64,000 nt of DNA from Thaumasiovibrio subtropicus (GTDB lineage: Bacteria > Pseudomonadota > Gammaproteobacteria > Enterobacterales > Vibrionaceae). Under the pieces are notes generated by a model that ran no database searches, was not told the origin of the DNA, and saw nothing but the letters and a program-made list of their open reading frames with translations. The stretch lies in contig NZ_AP023055.1 of NCBI RefSeq assembly GCF_019703835.1, positions 1,736,001 through 1,800,000 on the forward strand, given 5' to 3'. The position numbers and the translations under genes are program-made. Positions 7,456 through 16,529 of this stretch are shown piece after piece; within the stretch, counting starts at the first letter, position 1, and each line of letters opens with the position of its first letter.

Positions 7456-10400
7456 TTATTCTTTATCATCGGGTTTAATTTTAAAGAAGACTGCATAATT
7501 CAGAGGAATGACAATCAATGTCAACACCGTTGCAAACAGCAACCCAAACATTATCGTCACAGCCATACTCTTGAAGAACGGATCAATCAGCAATGGCGCA
7601 ACACCTAAAATGGTTGTTGAGGCTCCCAATATCACAGGACGCGCTCGACTCATAGCGGCATCAATAATAGCATCATAGGGCTTTTTCCCACTTCGAATTT
7701 CATTGTCAGCTTGATCGACGAGAACTATGGCGTTTTTTACCATCATACCGATTAAGCTCAAGAAACCTAACGTTGCCATGAATTCAAAAGGCGTTTGGAA
7801 CAGAATGAGTCCAATCGCCACGCCTAGCATCGCTAACGGCACAGTCAACCAAATCACAAGCGCTTGTCGTATACCATTAAACATGAATACAACCGCCAGA
7901 ATCATTGCGCCAAAGCCATAAGGCGCTGCTGCCATCAGACCCTCGTCAGCTTCTTGTGCCTCTTTGAACTCACCATGCCAAGTAAGCTCATAGCCTACAG
8001 GCAGCGGCATGCTTTCAATCTCTTGGCGAATAGAGTCAAACGCGACTGACGTCAACACACCAGCAATAGGATCCGCTTGCGCCATAATGGTCGGCACACG
8101 ATCGACACGCCTTATCATCGCATCCTGCCACTCAACACGACTTGACTCAATCAGTTGACTCAGTTGAATAAAACTCCCCACTTTTGAGCTAAACACTCTC
8201 GTGTTTTCTATTGCGTACTCACTCATTCGCTCTTCAACAGGTGCCCGAACAACAATAGGGACAAGATCGTTGCCCTCCCTATATACACCCACGCGTCGGC
8301 CTGACAATGTCTGCTCGATGGCAAGATTGAGTTCTTGCACTGTCAACCCGAACTGTTGCACTTTCTCTTTTGAATAAACGGGTGTTAATACAGGCACTTG
8401 CTGACGCCAATCATCTTGCACAGCCACCAGATTGGGATTGCGTTGCATCACAACTTTCGCTTGCTCCGCTAACTCTCTCAACACGCGGCTATCCGGACCA
8501 CGAAAGGCCGCCTCAATTTTCTTACCGCCCCCCGGGCCTAACATGAACTTCCACACATTGATTGACGCGTCTTGATAACGCTCTCCCAACTCAACCTGCA
8601 ACTCCGAAACCAGTGTTTCTATAAGATTAAAATCGTCTACATCTACCAGAATCTGTCCATAACTTGGGTTCTGCGGCTCTGACGCGTAAGTCAGCATGAA
8701 ACGTAGCCCACCAGAGCCAATAAAGCTTGTGGTCCCTTTTATCCCTTCTTTTTCCCAAATATCTTCTTCAATACTTAACAGCAACTTTTCAGTGCGAGAA
8801 ATATCTGAACCTTGTGGTAGATAGACATCGATTGCAAACTGCTCTCGCTGAGACTCAGGCATAAAACCGGGCGGCACATAGCCAAAGGCTTGCACTCCGA
8901 CGATGAATACAGCAATCATGACACCAATGCTCTTTTTCTGATGACGAAGTACCTTATTGAGTGCTGCCTGATAAAAAATTGATAGACGACTTGAACTCTG
9001 ATCGCTCTTTGCTTCTTTGATTTTAATGAAGTCATGGCACAACATCGGCGTCACGGTGATTGCCAACGCCCAACTCAACAGCATCGAGTACAAAATCACC
9101 CAAAAGAGTGTGCCAGCGTACTCCCCCATGTTTGATGGCGACAAACCAATCGCACTGAATGCGCAAATACCAACAATCGTTCCGCCTAACAGTGGCCACT
9201 TCGTTTCTTCAACTACGTCTGCAGCGATCTTCTTACGATCAGCGGATGGATCTTTCTGAAACCGTGTTAGCATCCCATCTGTGACAACGATGGCATTATC
9301 AACAAGCATGCCCAAGGCAATGATTAAAGCACCAAGGGAAATTCGCTGCATCGCGATATCATCAATCAGCATGACGATCAGCGTCCCCGCGACTGTCAGT
9401 ACTAAGACAAAGCCGATGATGACTCCAGCTCTGACCCCCATGAAAAAGAGTAATACGACAAACACAATCACGACGGCAGCAATCAAGTTATTGATGAAAT
9501 CTGCAACCGACGCCTTTACCGACTCCGATTGAATCGAAATATCGTGTAGCTCAATACCTATTGGGCGCTGACTTTCTAGCTCAGAGATCCGTGCGGTAAC
9601 AGCGTCACCCATTTCAACCACGTTGCCGCCCGCAACGTTTGAAATGCCAAGGCCAATTGCTCGCATTCCGTTGTAACGCATAAGCACAGATGATGGCTCT
9701 TGATAACCGCGAACAACCGCAGCTAAGTCACCAAGGCGCACGACAGTACCTCGCTCACCAATACCGACTTGAAGATGCTTTAAATCATCGAACGTCTGAA
9801 TCGATGAGGTTGGCACCACTGCAACACGCATTTGCTCTGTTTGCAATGAGCCAGCCACCGTCACTTGGGTTTGCTTTTGCAGTGCTTGGAAGATCTCATC
9901 GACGGATAGCCCGAGTTGGCTCAAGCGACTATGCGAGATCTCAACAAAAATGGCTTCTTGCTTTTCTGCCAATGTTGCCGTTTTCGATACCCCCGGTACC
10001 AAAACGAGCTCTCGACGCAACTCATCGACATAATCTTGAAGTTGTTTATCCGTGTAGCCTTCGCCAGTCACTGCATAGAACTGTGCAAAAACATCAGCAA
10101 AATCATCATTCACGATTGGCTGACCAGCACCTGGTGGCAATTGCCTTGTCGCATCATGAATTTTGCGGCGCAGTTTATCCCAGACTTGCTGTAGCTCAGC
10201 ATCTGTGTTGGAAAACTGACGCTTTATTTCAATAGTTACTTCAGATATCCCCTGTTTTGACACTGAAGTGATCTCATCAACTTCTTGCAGAGATTGCACC
10301 GCACCTTCAATGATGTCAGTCACTTCATCTGCCACTTCCTGTGCAGTCGCGCCCGGGTATGGCGTCACAACGACCGCTTGCCGAATAACAAACTCAGGGT

Positions 10401-10509
10401 CTTCAAATCGACCTAGGTTCAGGTAGCTGAGATACCCACCTAACAGAGTTAGCGCAATCAATACCCACACACTTGTGCGCTTAGCCAGTGTTATACTTGC
10501 AATATTCAT
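7456..10509 (-). CDS. RND family efflux pump, inner-membrane subunit
   Basis: A 1017-residue hydrophobe/amphiphile RND pump with the usual two-fold layout: TM1 near residues 12-30 (VWVLIALTLLGGYLSY), a large periplasmic loop, a TM2-6 bundle, then the repeat with TM7 near 525 and a final bundle after 845. TM4 carries GALIIALGMLVDNAIVVTD, whose Asp is part of the proton-relay network, and TM10 carries FLSLIGMMVKNAIVLVDQ with its Lys. It exports substrates from the periplasm and inner membrane with an adaptor and a TolC-type channel. It overlaps the upstream adaptor gene by four bases. No outer-membrane channel gene is present, so TolC would be shared. The substrate is unknown. Confidence 0.93.
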   Translation of the reverse strand: MNIASITLAKRTSVWVLIALTLLGGYLSYLNLGRFEDPEFVIRQAVVVTPYPGATAQEVADEVTDIIEGAVQSLQEVDEITSVSKQGISEVTIEIKRQFSNTDAELQQVWDKLRRKIHDATRQLPPGAGQPIVNDDFADVFAQFYAVTGEGYTDKQLQDYVDELRRELVLVPGVSKTATLAEKQEAIFVEISHSRLSQLGLSVDEIFQALQKQTQVTVAGSLQTEQMRVAVVPTSSIQTFDDLKHLQVGIGERGTVVRLGDLAAVVRGYQEPSSVLMRYNGMRAIGLGISNVAGGNVVEMGDAVTARISELESQRPIGIELHDISIQSESVKASVADFINNLIAAVVIVFVVLLFFMGVRAGVIIGFVLVLTVAGTLIVMLIDDIAMQRISLGALIIALGMLVDNAIVVTDGMLTRFQKDPSADRKKIAADVVEETKWPLLGGTIVGICAFSAIGLSPSNMGEYAGTLFWVILYSMLLSWALAITVTPMLCHDFIKIKEAKSDQSSSRLSIFYQAALNKVLRHQKKSIGVMIAVFIVGVQAFGYVPPGFMPESQREQFAIDVYLPQGSDISRTEKLLLSIEEDIWEKEGIKGTTSFIGSGGLRFMLTYASEPQNPSYGQILVDVDDFNLIETLVSELQVELGERYQDASINVWKFMLGPGGGKKIEAAFRGPDSRVLRELAEQAKVVMQRNPNLVAVQDDWRQQVPVLTPVYSKEKVQQFGLTVQELNLAIEQTLSGRRVGVYREGNDLVPIVVRAPVEERMSEYAIENTRVFSSKVGSFIQLSQLIESSRVEWQDAMIRRVDRVPTIMAQADPIAGVLTSVAFDSIRQEIESMPLPVGYELTWHGEFKEAQEADEGLMAAAPYGFGAMILAVVFMFNGIRQALVIWLTVPLAMLGVAIGLILFQTPFEFMATLGFLSLIGMMVKNAIVLVDQADNEIRSGKKPYDAIIDAAMSRARPVILGASTTILGVAPLLIDPFFKSMAVTIMFGLLFATVLTLIVIPLNYAVFFKIKPDDKE

Positions 10510-11590
10510 TGATTCGACTCCGCTAGAACAGGTCTGACGGACATATTGTGAATAAGGCCATTGGTCCCTGATACAACAACATGCTCTCCAGGTGAGAGAC
10601 GGTCGAGAACTTCAATTCTATCGCCCCGTAACGCGCCTGTTTTTACAAGTCGCTGCTCTAATACATTGTGTTCCGTGACAACCCAAACATATTGTTCGCC
10701 TTGATTATTGGGTAGCACGGCAGACAGTGGCACTGCAACACTATCACTAAAGCGATTACTTGATTGCGAAAAGACTTTGACCGCCATACCTGGAAACAGG
10801 GTGCTCGTCCCTAAATCTACAAACCCAAAAGTGACCGAATAGGTTTGAGTGACAGGATCTGGGCGGGTTGAATAGTTTTTTACGGCTAATTCGAACTGGG
10901 CATTGCCCAAGGCAGGCACTTCTGCCACAACTTTTTCAGGCCTATCACCCGAAACCATAAGGTGCTCTGGCACATCAACAACGACTTCCATTACCGAGAG
11001 ATCATGCAGTGACAATACAGTTTCATTCGCCTGTACAAGCACATGGTTATCGCGATTTCTTTCACTGATCATGCCGTCAAATGGCGCCAAGAGTTCAGTA
11101 TCTTCAACCAAACGTCTTGCTTCATCCAACCGATAGTTTGCTAACCGAAATCGCGTCTCAACCTCTTCCAGTTGGCTTTTTGAAATCGCCTGACTGGTGT
11201 CATAAATCGATTTTGCTCTTTGATACTCTGCACGAACAGTCCTCAACTCTACGGTTGCTGACGCCAATCTATTCTTGGCTTCATCTGGATCAATCCGTGC
11301 CAGTACTTCCCCTTGTTTAACTGTATCGCCTTCATCCACTAACACCTCAACAAGGCGACCACTGCTAGGGAACGACAACTCAGCGCGAGATTTAGCCTGA
11401 ACTACCCCATGTAATGCCATTGCTTGTATTTCGATAGGCGCTGCAATTTCTGTCAAAGCCGGTCGCAATTTTACGTCATTGCTTTCTATTCCTTTTCTGG
11501 CTGGCAACCGACTAAAAACAGCAATGCCACAGTAATATTATTCATTAAGAAATAAGATTTTGCTTTCGGGGTAAACTTTTCCGAGTTCAT
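10506..11590 (-). CDS. RND efflux periplasmic adaptor (MFP), apparent frameshift at lipobox
   Basis: This is the partner of the downstream RND pump. The long frame has a lipoyl/barrel-sandwich half (SGRLVEVLVDEGDTVKQGEVLARIDPDEA), an alpha-hairpin, the second lipoyl half (DTELLAPFDGMISER) and a beta-barrel, as in AcrA/MexA. That frame opens only at a TTG (11507) with no signal peptide. In another frame the ATG at 11590, preceded by AAGAGAG, encodes a hydrophobic segment ending in a lipobox (LVGCQPEK), then stops at once. Adding one A to the four-A run near 11498 (GAAAAGG) joins the lipobox directly to KGIESNDVKLRP. The adaptor was therefore a lipoprotein and is now out of frame with its export signal, unless the missing base is a sequencing error. 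Confidence 0.85.
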
Positions 11591-11872
11591 TATTTCACTC
11601 TCTTTAATTTCTAGCAAAAGACAATTCCACCAGGCGAATTCATTTAATTCGAAGTGCCCTCTTGATAGGAGGATATTATTTAATCGAAAATTATCAGTCT
11701 ATGTATAAGAGATATTCATTTTTGATAAAACACGAAAATCCTATCTATATACCTGTCAACATTTTCATCAGTGGCCATGCAATTTCCAGTTTAAGGGCAA
11801 GAAACGACACGACTCCCCAGATAAGCACTTCAATGTATAAATAATATTTCATTGGTCGTATTCCTAGGCTAT

Positions 11873-12259
11873 TTAAGTCAAACACTCATCCAATGATTCA
11901 TTGAACCGTTTCTGGTTGATCTTGTTTTTAAGAGGAGTAAATATCTTCCCACCCGAGCATAGATCCTTGATTTTGAAGCTTTCTAACCAATATATATCAA
12001 CGAGTAAGTGAATATCTGAGACGAGATCAAACAGCTCATCAGCCGAGAGCATCGCCACGCAGTTTTGCCAAGCGAGTGAAGCATCAACGATGATAGCTCG
12101 CTCTATCTCTCCCGCCACCAAAGATCTGTGATCGCTGGTATTTGTGCTATCAACTAAAAAAATAGTGCATTCCCCTCTACCTAAATCGGCAATCATATAG
12201 GGACGGTCATTGATGTAAATGTTCAACTCATAATCACTTTCTAGGTCATCATAAAACAT
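11873..12259 (-). CDS. conserved-looking hypothetical protein, 128 aa
   Basis: An acidic cytosolic protein with no signal peptide or membrane segment. The ATG at 12259 is preceded by GGAG at good spacing (TTGGAGTAGAAA), and the composition is protein-like, so I take it as a real gene. The N-terminal half (DYELNIYINDRPYMIADLG, CTIFLVDSTN) looks like a small alternating beta domain and the rest is helical. I recognise no family. It stands alone between the RND operon and a DUF2860 gene; small acidic proteins of this kind include immunity proteins, but nothing here supports that further. Confidence 0.6.
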   Translation of the reverse strand: MFYDDLESDYELNIYINDRPYMIADLGRGECTIFLVDSTNTSDHRSLVAGEIERAIIVDASLAWQNCVAMLSADELFDLVSDIHLLVDIYWLESFKIKDLCSGGKIFTPLKNKINQKRFNESLDECLT

Positions 12260-12456
12260 TTTCTACTCCAACTTAGTAATTTTAAAAAGCTAGCAATGCC
12301 CTAATCCAAGCGCAATGAATATGAGTTATTCTTTTTGCACAGCACTTTCACAAATGAATAACTGTTACCCATAGTCAGACATAGTCATTTCAGTAAGAAT
12401 CACTCCGACTTAATGAGCTGTGCTCTCCCTCTAATACCGAAATAGTAGAGACAATA

Positions 12457-13422
12457 ATGAAATTGAATAAAGTAAACTTACTGACGCTATTAACCATCGC
12501 GACTTTCTCTGCATCTATTTATGCAAATGGCGACTCAAGACTAAGCGGAGAAATTGCTCTTGCTACTGGCGTGTTTTCTACCAACTCTAATTTGAACACC
12601 GATACACCCGCAACGCTTCGAGATCACTCTAATCAAGGCAAACGCCAAGACGAATTTGTCGCCATTCCGCTGGGACATCTCGCTTACGACTTGGGTGAGC
12701 TTCGTCATCATCGTGTTTACCTTGGAACCTCTCGAGATGATATTGCTGTCGGCGATCTCGCGTTCGAAATTGGCTATCAATACGACTTTATTAACGGCAC
12801 GCAACTTGACGTTGCATTTTTGCCAACAGCCGTAAAGGGAGAAGCATGGTCGAATCCCTATCTTTTAGGTCAACAACGTCAAGTAACGGATGTAGATGGA
12901 CACGCGTTTCGCCTTAAACTCAACGATATAATGGGGTCAGGCTTATCCTTGGATATGGCTTACGCCAAAACCGAAATCGACAATGAAGCGATTACAGACA
13001 GCACCTTACTTCGAGATAGTCATACTTACTATGTTAAAGGCGCGTATCTAAAGCCACTTAATGGGCATTCCGGCATTATTTCGTCGTTAGCGTATACCCA
13101 CGCTGATGCCGAAGGAAAGGCTGAAACCTATAATCAATACAAAGGTGAGTTAACCTATTTTTCTCAGTTTGATCGACAAAGTATTAGTCTCACAGGTGCT
13201 TACACATATCGTGACTATGATGGCGCAAGTACCACCTTCAACCATCGAGCTCGCTCTGATGACAAAATAAAACTCTTTGTCGCGTATGAGTATACTGACT
13301 TTGCAGGCTGGGATAACTGGAGCCTGATTTCATTGGCAGGGGCCAACTTTACACGCTCAAACATTGATTTCTATGAGAGCGACGAATATTTGGCTACCGT
13401 TGGATTGAGCTTCAAGTTCTAA
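12457..13422 (+). CDS. DUF2860 family outer-membrane beta-barrel protein
   Basis: A 321-residue protein with a Sec signal peptide (MKLNKVNLLTLLTIATFSAS, cleavage near YANG) and a beta-barrel-like body of alternating hydrophobic strands, ending in SFKF with the terminal Phe required by the BAM complex. The pattern GEIALATGVFSTNSNLNT and the repeated strand endings fit the DUF2860 family common in Vibrionaceae. The molecular role of that family is not established; a porin-like function is plausible. It stands as a single gene with a 197-bp upstream region and an imperfect hairpin downstream. Confidence 0.8.
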   Translation: MKLNKVNLLTLLTIATFSASIYANGDSRLSGEIALATGVFSTNSNLNTDTPATLRDHSNQGKRQDEFVAIPLGHLAYDLGELRHHRVYLGTSRDDIAVGDLAFEIGYQYDFINGTQLDVAFLPTAVKGEAWSNPYLLGQQRQVTDVDGHAFRLKLNDIMGSGLSLDMAYAKTEIDNEAITDSTLLRDSHTYYVKGAYLKPLNGHSGIISSLAYTHADAEGKAETYNQYKGELTYFSQFDRQSISLTGAYTYRDYDGASTTFNHRARSDDKIKLFVAYEYTDFAGWDNWSLISLAGANFTRSNIDFYESDEYLATVGLSFKF

Positions 13423-13439
13423 GTCCTATTACATTAGGA

Positions 13440-13480
13440 GGGAAGTGCTTCGACTGATGATAGTCTGAACCACTTTCCCC
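13440..13480. terminator. imperfect bidirectional hairpin
   Basis: GGAAGTG-CTTCGACT pairs imperfectly with AGTCTGAA-CCACTTTCC around a six-base loop, between the converging DUF2860 and LysR genes. No long T-run follows, so the terminator call is moderate. Confidence 0.5.
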
Positions 13481-13486
13481 CTTCTG

Positions 13487-14440
13487 TTAACGCATCTCAG
13501 GTTGTTCAACTGAATCAAAAAACGTTTGGATAGATTGATGCAGAAGCTGATTCAGAGGATATCCACGCTTCGATTGCAAGTAGCAACCTGAGATACTAAA
13601 GCTGGTATACTGAGAGGGAATTTTGGGCAAAGAATAACAACCCAAATGCTCACTTTGACATCTTTGATAGCTACTACCAAACTGGATGGCATCAGAATTA
13701 ACAAGATGATGCACTAATGCTGAAGTACTATGGCTCACCAAACACACATTCGGCTTGTAGCCATTATCTAAATAAAACTCTTCGATAAGTTGCCGTTTTG
13801 AATTCAGCGCGTTCACTTTATGCAGCACCAAAGGTAGCTGATGAATTGCTTCCCAATCACTAGAATGAGAGAGCACTGGATGTTCCTTACGCGCTAGCAG
13901 ACAGATTTTTATATCAGAGAGATGATGCATGTAAATCTCTTGCGGCATAGGCAGCAATGAGAACTGCACAGCGTAATCGATTTGACGGTCTAGCAGCTGA
14001 TGCAAGGTCTCTTCTTGCCAATAGACGAGTTCTAAACGCGCTTTCGGCAACACCTTGTGTAACGCTTGATGAATACCATGGCCAAAGATATCCAAAAGGC
14101 TGAGCTCTAATGCAATGGTCACTTGGCCTTCAAACTCTAGGGCATTAAAGCGCTGATAAGAATCAACAACGTTCATGATAGGATTAAGCATCTGTTCAGA
14201 GGCTTCCGCTAACCTTTCCGCTAACTCTGATGGCTCAACACCGTGTGCTTTTCTTATAAAAAGTTGATCACCAAAAACTTCACGCAACTTTGCAAGTCCC
14301 CGACTCACACTGGTTTGTGAAATCCCCAGCTTTTCAGCGGCAAGCGAAGTGTTTCGCGTCTCAACGACGACTCTTAGTAGCTTCAATAAATTGAGGTCAA
14401 GCTCCTCAAGTTTTGAACTGATCACAAATAGCCACTCCAC
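13487..14440 (-). CDS. LysR family transcriptional regulator
   Basis: About 317 residues. The N-terminal helix-turn-helix is clear (LLKLLRVVVETRNTSLAAEKLGISQTSVSRGLAKLREVFGD in overlapping segments), followed by the QLFIRKAHGVEPS wing and a substrate-binding domain. The frame starts at a GTG (14440); a second GTG at 14425 is equally possible, 12 bases after GGAG. The effector domain has no diagnostic features. It is followed by a converging DUF2860 gene and preceded by the siderophore-interacting protein gene on the same strand, separated by a hairpin, so its target is not obvious. Confidence 0.88.
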   Translation of the reverse strand: MEWLFVISSKLEELDLNLLKLLRVVVETRNTSLAAEKLGISQTSVSRGLAKLREVFGDQLFIRKAHGVEPSELAERLAEASEQMLNPIMNVVDSYQRFNALEFEGQVTIALELSLLDIFGHGIHQALHKVLPKARLELVYWQEETLHQLLDRQIDYAVQFSLLPMPQEIYMHHLSDIKICLLARKEHPVLSHSSDWEAIHQLPLVLHKVNALNSKRQLIEEFYLDNGYKPNVCLVSHSTSALVHHLVNSDAIQFGSSYQRCQSEHLGCYSLPKIPSQYTSFSISGCYLQSKRGYPLNQLLHQSIQTFFDSVEQPEMR

Positions 14441-14546
14441 CCTCTAATAGACACCCCAACAATATAACATAGCGAGATCAATGCGTATGCAAAGTCTGTC
14501 ATTGCGGTGTACTCAATGCCACCTCAATAGACAAGATATAGAATCT

Positions 14547-14579
14547 AGCGGCTTATCTCGAGGTAAGCCGCTTTGTTTT
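14547..14579. terminator. terminator-like hairpin
   Basis: A perfect 9-bp stem (AGCGGCTTA / TAAGCCGCT) with an eight-base loop, followed on the plus strand by TTGTTTTA. It lies just beyond the stop of the siderophore-interacting protein gene, which is on the minus strand, so it probably separates that gene from the downstream LysR gene. Confidence 0.65.
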
Positions 14580-14603
14580 ATCATGCATAGACTGGCGTTT
14601 GCG

Positions 14604-15413
14604 TTAACTTTGCGCTTTCAACGATTCTGCATCTTCACGTTTAAACACTTTGTGGCCATCTTCCGTGACCCCTTCTTTCCAATAACTACTGAAATAGGTG
14701 TTTTCGCGCGGTAACGTATAGTTATCGGTGATAAAGCGGCGAATGGCTCGCATCTGATTAAACTCACAAGCACACCACACGGTAAGTGACGGGTTTTCAG
14801 GTAATACCTGATCGCGAACGACTTCCGACAACGCGTGCTCACCATCAGCAAAAACCCAAACAATTTGCACGCCTTCTGGGGAAACTAAGGGTTGTACATC
14901 CGCCTTCGTCGCGACCTCAATGACCGCGATACCTTTCGTTTCAGGCGCTAACTTACTCAACTGTACTGACACCGCTGGCAACGCCGTCATATCAGCAGCA
15001 AATACTTTAAAATCCGTGTCCATATTAATCGGTTGAAGGACACCTGGGCCACCAACAAATAAGCTTTCTCCGGGCTTCACTCGCATTGCCCAACTACCAG
15101 CAACGCCTGATGTCTCTACATTGCCACCATCGCCATGGCAAACGAAGTCGACCACCAGCCGAGCTTTATCTGTATCCAGCGCTTTGATGGTATAAGTCCG
15201 CAACGTCGGGCGAGGCATATCATCTCGGATCTCAATGTGGGTTCCACCGCCATCGTTAAACATGAATTTCACGTAGCCGCCTAAACTCTCAGCGGGAAAC
15301 TGACGAATATCTTCACCTGAAAACGTTATCCGCTGCATATACGGTGTCACACGTTCACTGCGTTCAACAATCAAACGTTTTGGCTTCATTGCTGGCTTTT
15401 TCTTTACGATCAT
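14604..15413 (-). CDS. siderophore-interacting protein (ViuB-type ferric-siderophore reductase)
   Basis: A 269-residue cytosolic flavoprotein of the SIP family, which releases iron by reducing ferric siderophores with NAD(P)H. The FAD-binding barrel occupies about residues 14-125; the flavin motif is RPTLRTYTIK and the preceding strand RVTPYMQRITFSG is typical. The C-terminal half (about 130-260) is the nucleotide-binding domain, with VWVFADGEHAL and VWCACEFNQMRAIRRFI, the latter matching the family's G/C-E...R-R-hydrophobic pattern. The ATG at 15413 follows AAGGG. It lies 14 bases after a recombinase-like gene on the same strand, so the two are probably co-transcribed. Iron control is expected, but I see no convincing Fur box directly upstream. 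Confidence 0.88.
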   Translation of the reverse strand: MIVKKKPAMKPKRLIVERSERVTPYMQRITFSGEDIRQFPAESLGGYVKFMFNDGGGTHIEIRDDMPRPTLRTYTIKALDTDKARLVVDFVCHGDGGNVETSGVAGSWAMRVKPGESLFVGGPGVLQPINMDTDFKVFAADMTALPAVSVQLSKLAPETKGIAVIEVATKADVQPLVSPEGVQIVWVFADGEHALSEVVRDQVLPENPSLTVWCACEFNQMRAIRRFITDNYTLPRENTYFSSYWKEGVTEDGHKVFKREDAESLKAQS

Positions 15414-15427
15414 TTGCGACCCTTAAA

Positions 15428-16117
15428 TTATTGTTCTTGTTCTGTCACTGGCAGAATAGTGTTCGGTTCACCCCGACCACGCATTTCACCCATTTTTCCG
15501 TCCGCGACGAGTTTCGCTTTAACACGCTTCACCGTAGAGACACTTGCCCCCGCTTCTTCTGCCGTCGCATGTAATGTGCAGCCACTTAGCAGTAGGGCTG
15601 CGATACGATGATGGCGGGCGGTATCTGGACGCCGACCTCGAAATCGCCGCTGCCACTCTTGTGGCCGTTGACGCAACGCTTCTCGACCAGCCTCAGCAAA
15701 GCCTAAACGGCGCTTGCGCTCAAAACTCGCCATACCCGCTAAGAGTGCGAGTTGAGCCACCGTACTGGGGTCATCCGCCTTTAGTACAATATCGTGATGA
15801 ATGGTACGAACTTCCACCCCACGTGCAAGTAACACATTGAGATTGTTGAGCAAATCTTCTCCGTGCCCCCCGAGACAATCAATCCACCACACAATCAAAC
15901 AGTCCCCAGCGGACAAACGATCCAGCAAGGGTTTCAGTACGGGTCGCTCTGCTGCGATAACATTTCCGCGTACACCGCGCTCAAACTCAATCTCAACCGT
16001 TGGGTATTGATGGCGTATTTCTTCTATATGCGCCTCAAGGGCATGGTTCATCGGCGATCGACGCACATAGCCAACATAGTTCGCAACAGTACTCATATGG
16101 ATATCAACATGGCTCAT
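15428..16117 (-). CDS. degenerate serine-recombinase-like protein with HTH
   Basis: A 229-residue protein with the order of a resolvase/invertase. The N-terminal catalytic region has GYVRRSP, keeping the Arg and nucleophile Ser of the YxRxS motif, and AERPVLKPLLDRLSAGD; FERKRR sits on the long E helix. The DRLGR motif that supplies two catalytic arginines is replaced by DCLGG, so activity is doubtful. The C-terminus carries an HTH (HATAEEAGASVSTVKRVKAKL). It precedes the siderophore-interacting protein gene by 14 bases on the same strand, an odd partner for a recombinase. It could be a retired recombinase acting as a DNA-binding regulator, or debris that happens to share a transcript. Start uncertain between ATG 16117 and ATG 16096. 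Confidence 0.75.
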   Translation of the reverse strand: MSHVDIHMSTVANYVGYVRRSPMNHALEAHIEEIRHQYPTVEIEFERGVRGNVIAAERPVLKPLLDRLSAGDCLIVWWIDCLGGHGEDLLNNLNVLLARGVEVRTIHHDIVLKADDPSTVAQLALLAGMASFERKRRLGFAEAGREALRQRPQEWQRRFRGRRPDTARHHRIAALLLSGCTLHATAEEAGASVSTVKRVKAKLVADGKMGEMRGRGEPNTILPVTEQEQ

Positions 16118-16529
16118 TTAGTTGTTTAGCTCATAATAAGCTACTCAATAGCCCGTGTAAACGACAATAATTCCTATTCTTAATCGGAGTTTTTCAAAAG
16201 AACCCATCACAGGCTAGAGCCAATCGCAAGGCATTACCCTGGGCAATGTTTAACATCACAACCATAAGCAATGACTGTAATAATAAGAGGCAAAAGTGTT
16301 ACATGCCTCGACAGAATTCCATTTGATAACAAATAATTAAGCTTTGTGTGATTAAGAAAAAAATAATTCGTTCGATAGATGGGAATATACCTTTACAACT
16401 TGAAGGTGTACTTGCTCTTCATGCCTCCACCAAGCGGCTAGTTTGCCGAGTAGGGAAGAAAGCAACACCCATTTTCCGCATAAGACGCGGCATTTATCCA
16501 AGCAGACAGATATAGCAAGGATTTGAATT
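16118..16529. other. 412-bp divergent intergenic region, no gene
   Basis: This holds the promoters of the recombinase-like gene and the MCP. Short hairpins are present near the MCP start (CGGC/GCCG around 16433 and CCGC/GCGG around 16475). I compared it with the c-di-GMP-I riboswitch pattern and found no match. No gene-like frame with a ribosome binding site was seen. Confidence 0.5.

Noticed and set aside
11662..11844. 60-codon plus-strand frame upstream of the RND operon
   Set aside because: No ribosome binding site and lies in the probable promoter region of the efflux operon.
16375..16510. Possible c-di-GMP riboswitch upstream of the MCP gene
   Set aside because: Only loose resemblance (a GCCTCC stretch and small hairpins); the conserved core of the GEMM-I pattern is missing.
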